64,000 nucleotides of DNA from Toxonevra muliebris (taxonomy: Eukaryota; Arthropoda; Insecta; Diptera; Pallopteridae), in the NCBI GenBank assembly GCA_963691655.1, contig OY829326.1, forward strand, positions 140,696,998 through 140,760,997, given 5' to 3'. Below, one piece after another: positions 59,801 through 64,000 of this stretch; the first letter of the stretch is position 1, and each line of letters opens with the position of its first letter. Below the pieces are notes generated by a model that was given only the letters and a program-made list of their open reading frames with translations, was not told the origin of the DNA and did no database searches. A program made the translations under genes and the position numbers.

Positions 59801-59804
59801 CATG

Positions 59805-62185
59805 AAAGAGACTATTGGAGGGTGTTTAAACCATCCAGCAGACCAAACATTTAACCTTCAACTAAATATATATCTGCAAATACAATCTCGACAGGCTTTC
59901 TGGTTTGTATAATCTGACTGATGCTGCGCCAACAGAAATACGCTTTGTAGAAATTTGTTAATCATATACATGTTCAGCAGATGGCTTTCATCAGATGGCT
60001 ATGCATTCTTAGCCTTAGTAAAACGTTTCTTATCACAAGTGAAAAAAATTGGGATTAGAAAGGTTATCAGTAAATACTAGTTTATACTGATTTTTAATAA
60101 GAATTTCTCTTCAATATACTGATTTTTTCCATATAACAGTTGGTAGCCCTTTTTTTATATTATATTTTTAAGTAGCCTTATATGAATTCATGCAAAAGCT
60201 TTAGCTGTCATATTTTCTCGATTTACATAAAAACCATATATACAATAGTCACTTTTGTTATTAGTCACCTCAAGTGATAACCTTCGCCTTCAAGTCACCA
60301 ATACCTACCACTAATGCCAGTCACCTCTTTCCCCTCACCACTTACCTACACACATGACAATTTTTTTGCTTTCATTAAACAAACCAAAACGCATTTCCCT
60401 TTAGGGAAATCATCTGTAAACTGACAGATAAACCGAAAAACAAATCAATTAATTTTATTATTCAGCACATCAATTTCATTTTTCTCTCTCGCATATCCTT
60501 TGCCCTTGCGACGAGTTCTCGAAAAACCATGGGCTTTTAATATCTATACCTATATATAGGTATATACATATTTATTTTTTTGTTGGTTCGTTTGTCCATT
60601 CATTTATACTACGTATTTGTCCGTCTGTCTGCCTGTCTGTCTGACTGTCAGCCAATTTAACATTGGCTAATCCTTTTCGGTTTTTATTTTCATTTGTTTT
60701 TTTTGTTTTTTGCTCTCTTTTTTTCGTTCTTTTGGCAGCTGCTTTTAGTGTGTTCCTTCAACCATGATTGCCTTTCATTTCATATCATTTAATCTACACA
60801 ACAGAAAATACAGATATTTCAGTATGAGAATTACGGCATAGCAGAAAAAAGGACGACACAATTGTCGTGAATGAGCGTAGAGTAGGCAGAAAGTTAAATT
60901 AATTTAATTTTTCATAAAAAAAAAAAAAATATTATTTATATAAGCACCAAAAATTAAACAATTAATAGTAAAGAAAAAAATCAGTTTTTGTATTGTATTC
61001 GAGGATAACACGCGTTCTTTGCAAGAGAATAACATTAACAACAACAATATGGCAACAACAATGTTAACAACAACAAAATCAACAACAACGATAGCAACCA
61101 ACAAACGAAGATTGAGGCATTAAAGGAAGGAGAAATTTGACAGACCATAACGAAGCGGAAAGCTTTTAAGATTTATACATTTTAATATGGCAAATAAACA
61201 TGCAAACTTTTGACATGGAACGATAAACAGCAAAGTTGAAGAGGGGGTTCTCGAAAAGTGAAAATTATTAAATTCTATTTTAATCTTCAGTTGCTTACAA
61301 CATCAATCGCAGTAGCAAAAATGGCAGCTTAATAAATTCACAATCTAATTTTTCATTAATAATACCAAAACTGCCAAAAAAAAAAATATATTTAAATTAA
61401 TCCGATTTGTGTATTTTAATACTTAAATATTACAAGTAATTAAGGAAGCATAGCATTTAATATTGGGCATTAAATCGAGCTAAAATATTTTGTGATTAAG
61501 TTTATTTATTTACATTAAAAGCTCAAAAAGAAGAGCACTGGAGTTTGGTTGCATATTTTTTGTTCCAGTCTAAACTCACAATTTTTCCTTCCCTAAGTTA
61601 TATCAAAACGTATGGGATTAAGTTAACCCTAAATATTTCAGAGAGAAACTCCGAGTATTTTCGAAGATATAAACGATTATAGCACCAAACGTTAGTATAT
61701 TTTATATGTTAAAAACTTTGAACCCTGTATACATTTTTTTATAAATTATTACACAATTTTGTTTTTTCATAATATGTACAATGTAGTGTCAACGCTGGCC
61801 GTTTAATGTCTTGCTGATGTTGACTGCTGCGTTATAATGCCGATGCTGCCCACTATGATGTGGTATCGATGTAAGGCGTTGAAATTGCGATGCTGGCCGT
61901 GGGTGTCATGCCGTAGCTACCTTATGAAGTACCGGCACTTTAGCCGACCGCTCGAACAACTTTGGGAAGTGACCTAGTTCGAGACTGAGATCCTTACCGT
62001 CATTCACATTTTGCAGCATCATATCATCCTTATTATTGTTACTTCTTTGAGGCTTTTTCAGGTCCAGTTTGTGTAATTTGTCACTATTGCTGCGAGAGAA
62101 ATTCGAAGCGGCATATTTAATCTTCACAAAAGTAATGATAGCATCAAACCTCGGTTCGACTTTTATTAGAAACTCTTGTCACCAC
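59805..62185. other. Non-coding DNA
   Basis: Contains AT-rich sequence, CTGTCTG repeats near 60620-60645 and AACAAC-type runs at 61024-61092 (source of the Val-rich minus-strand frame 60904-61104). The minus-strand frame 61906-62127 has no recognisable domain. No gene is supported. Confidence 0.4.
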
Positions 62186-62189
62186 TGCT

Positions 62190-62330
62190 TATTGTATCCG
62201 TTATAGACATATCGGACGATACGACAATGCTTTACCAAGTGGCTTTTTCGGCTTTGGTGTCACGCCCATTTTATACCTTTTCAAGTAGCGGGAAAGCTTT
62301 TTCTTCTAAAACGGCATTAAATTCTTTCGC
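62190..62330 (-). pseudogene. Possible non-LTR reverse transcriptase scrap
   Basis: One minus-strand frame reads GVTPKPKKPLGKALSYRPIC, the shape of the conserved RT entry motif (xIPKPGKxxxxxxSYRPISL) of jockey-like elements, directly followed by a stop. Only about 30 residues are comparable. Confidence 0.35.
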
Positions 62331-62334
62331 AAAT

Positions 62335-64000
62335 GATTTAGCCTAAAACTTTTAGGTGAGTTTCATTCTGCAGGCCTTAGTGCCCAGTTTGGTATTCCAT
62401 CTAAAACCGACGCCTTGTTATAGCCTACCACAACTTTCCTATGTTACAGCTCATGGTTCATTTGAGTCTTATACCCTCATTTTCATACACATATCACGAG
62501 GTATAGATACTTATCAGCATAGATACATAAAAACTAGAGCTTGAACGTGTTTTGAACGTGTTTCAAACTACACGTGCACACGGACGCGAACTACTTGTAT
62601 ATTTTAAGCACGATCTACACGTGTAGTTCCTACACAATTCTTAACAACCATAAACCTCAATAGGTTAACAAAGTATAGAAACTTTGTTGTTGGTTAACAT
62701 GAGCTTTATAGTACTAACTATCGTTCTATACGAATATCTGAAATATTATTTTATTTCAAGCATTGACAAAATCCTAAAATCACTGTGAACCTACCTCATT
62801 GGTAATTCTTTCCTTCAACACAAGGCCTCATTCCATAGCTTTAGAGTTGTCAATATAGCGAATGCGCATTCAAATGTCCAAAAGGAGATAAACAAAGTTG
62901 CATAAGAAACTGAGCGAACGTGTTCTAAAACATTCGTATACATCACTCAAAAAACCAAATTCGAATACCAATCGCTCGTTTGCTGCAAGACTGCCATAAT
63001 CCAAAAAAAAAAATCGAGTTAAGTATGCAGAACTGACTGTTATTTGATTCTTTACCTTCTGTAAAAAAGTCATAACGGTATCTTATAAACTCTCCTCGTG
63101 AGAAGAAAATGTATCGTTATAGTGTTATACCGAGTGGTAATTCATTGAAATCTTTAAATACGATTTTTTGGAATATTCGTTTTTTTGTCTTATGACAGTC
63201 TTGCAACAAACGAGCAAAATGTCAAAATTATGCGAATGTTTCGCATGTATCGAATGCAAATGCAGACATCCGTTGCATCACTATTATTATCAGAGATAAT
63301 TTATCACCCATAACATATATGAGATTGGTCAACTTAACTGAGGCTGACATGTAAAAATGTATGATAAATTTTGCCCATTCCTAATGAACCAGTTTTTATA
63401 AATCTTCCCATATTCATTTATTCAACTAATTTTTACTTTTCAGTTAAACGATTAACAGACTGGACAAGAAAACTAATTTTAATTATCCTACTCTAACAAA
63501 TCGACCCCATATTCATAATCCAAAATAGCGTACTTATTTTGTAAATACAGGTGTACATAGAAATATTGTATGTATGTATAAAATCAACAGGACAATATAC
63601 AAAAAATTACTTCAAACTTTTTTCTACCACATTTTATAATTTATGAACATTTTCAACTTTTTCGCATTCTTTATGCTTTCCATTTCAATGAGAAATGTTT
63701 CACAACATATTTTCAAGTGCAATATCGATCGAATAGAAAATTCAACTTGTTAAATTTTACAAAAATAATGGTTACATTTCTATTATTGACATCTTCAACA
63801 ACGACAAGGCCAAACTAAAAAAAAAAATCTTCTTTTTCGCACAAAAACCATTGCGGCACTGTGGCAATTCCAAAAAAAATTGGATTTTTCGCGTTTTTTT
63901 GTTGGTTTTTTGTTTGTCATGCCCTTTTAGTCAAATTTAATATTTCACTTCTATATTTTTCGTAGTTGTTCTTACTTGCCTACCTAGTATGTGCTAGGCT
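62335..64000. other. Non-coding DNA at the window end
   Basis: AT-rich. Repeated ACACGTG motifs occur at 62568-62630 (for example CTACACGTGTAG near 62612). The open frames at 62356-62544 and 62870-63073 show no known domain. Confidence 0.4.

Noticed and set aside
60904..61104. Val/Ile-rich open frame on the minus strand
   Set aside because: It is a translation of AACAAC-type repeats, not a membrane protein gene.

Overview
The window is AT-rich, intron-bearing insect DNA. It has a three-gene array related to the Drosophila vanin-like proteins, dense with mariner, Tc1, hAT-like, piggyBac-like, copia and non-LTR relics, tRNA-derived SINEs and TG/ATGT microsatellites. This fits a higher dipteran; a tephritid fruit fly is my best guess, but nothing in the sequence proves the genus.

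The only host genes I can support are three tandem vanin/biotinidase-like genes, all on the minus strand (A 4275-9626, B 12297-25116, C 30864-38733). I assembled each by joining exons through splice sites. All three share one architecture: a signal-peptide exon, a nitrilase-domain exon with an intact Glu-Lys-Cys triad, a vanin C-terminal-domain exon and a short last exon. Intron phases are 0, 1 and 2 in every copy, and the reading frames close at 536, 555 and 542 residues. A and B are recent duplicates; C is more diverged. B and C end in a hydrophobic tail that looks like a GPI-anchor signal. A has a short tail without one, which suggests a secreted form.

The introns are packed with mobile DNA. 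Gene A intron 2 holds a hAT-like MITE (5354-6109), a second hAT-like element with a perfect 8-bp target duplication and a pogo/Tigger-like element nested inside it (6702-7926, nested 6833-7437), and a TTAA-flanked MITE (7994-8343). Gene B intron 3 holds an internally deleted mariner (13051-13943). Gene B intron 2 is stretched to 9.4 kb by a copia-type LTR retrotransposon (16862-22221) bounded by 146-bp LTRs and an AGGTG target duplication; its 3' LTR is split by a 5'-truncated non-LTR retrotransposon. A full-length but dead mariner (39183-40469) lies just upstream of gene C.

From about 40.5 kb to 64 kb I find no supportable host gene. This part holds a broken Tc1 element, two 3' ends of one non-LTR family in opposite orientation, a 2.15-kb CACTG-ended element with an internal tandem array, tRNA-derived repeats and many microsatellites. 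It could be intergenic DNA or a long intron of a gene whose exons lie outside.
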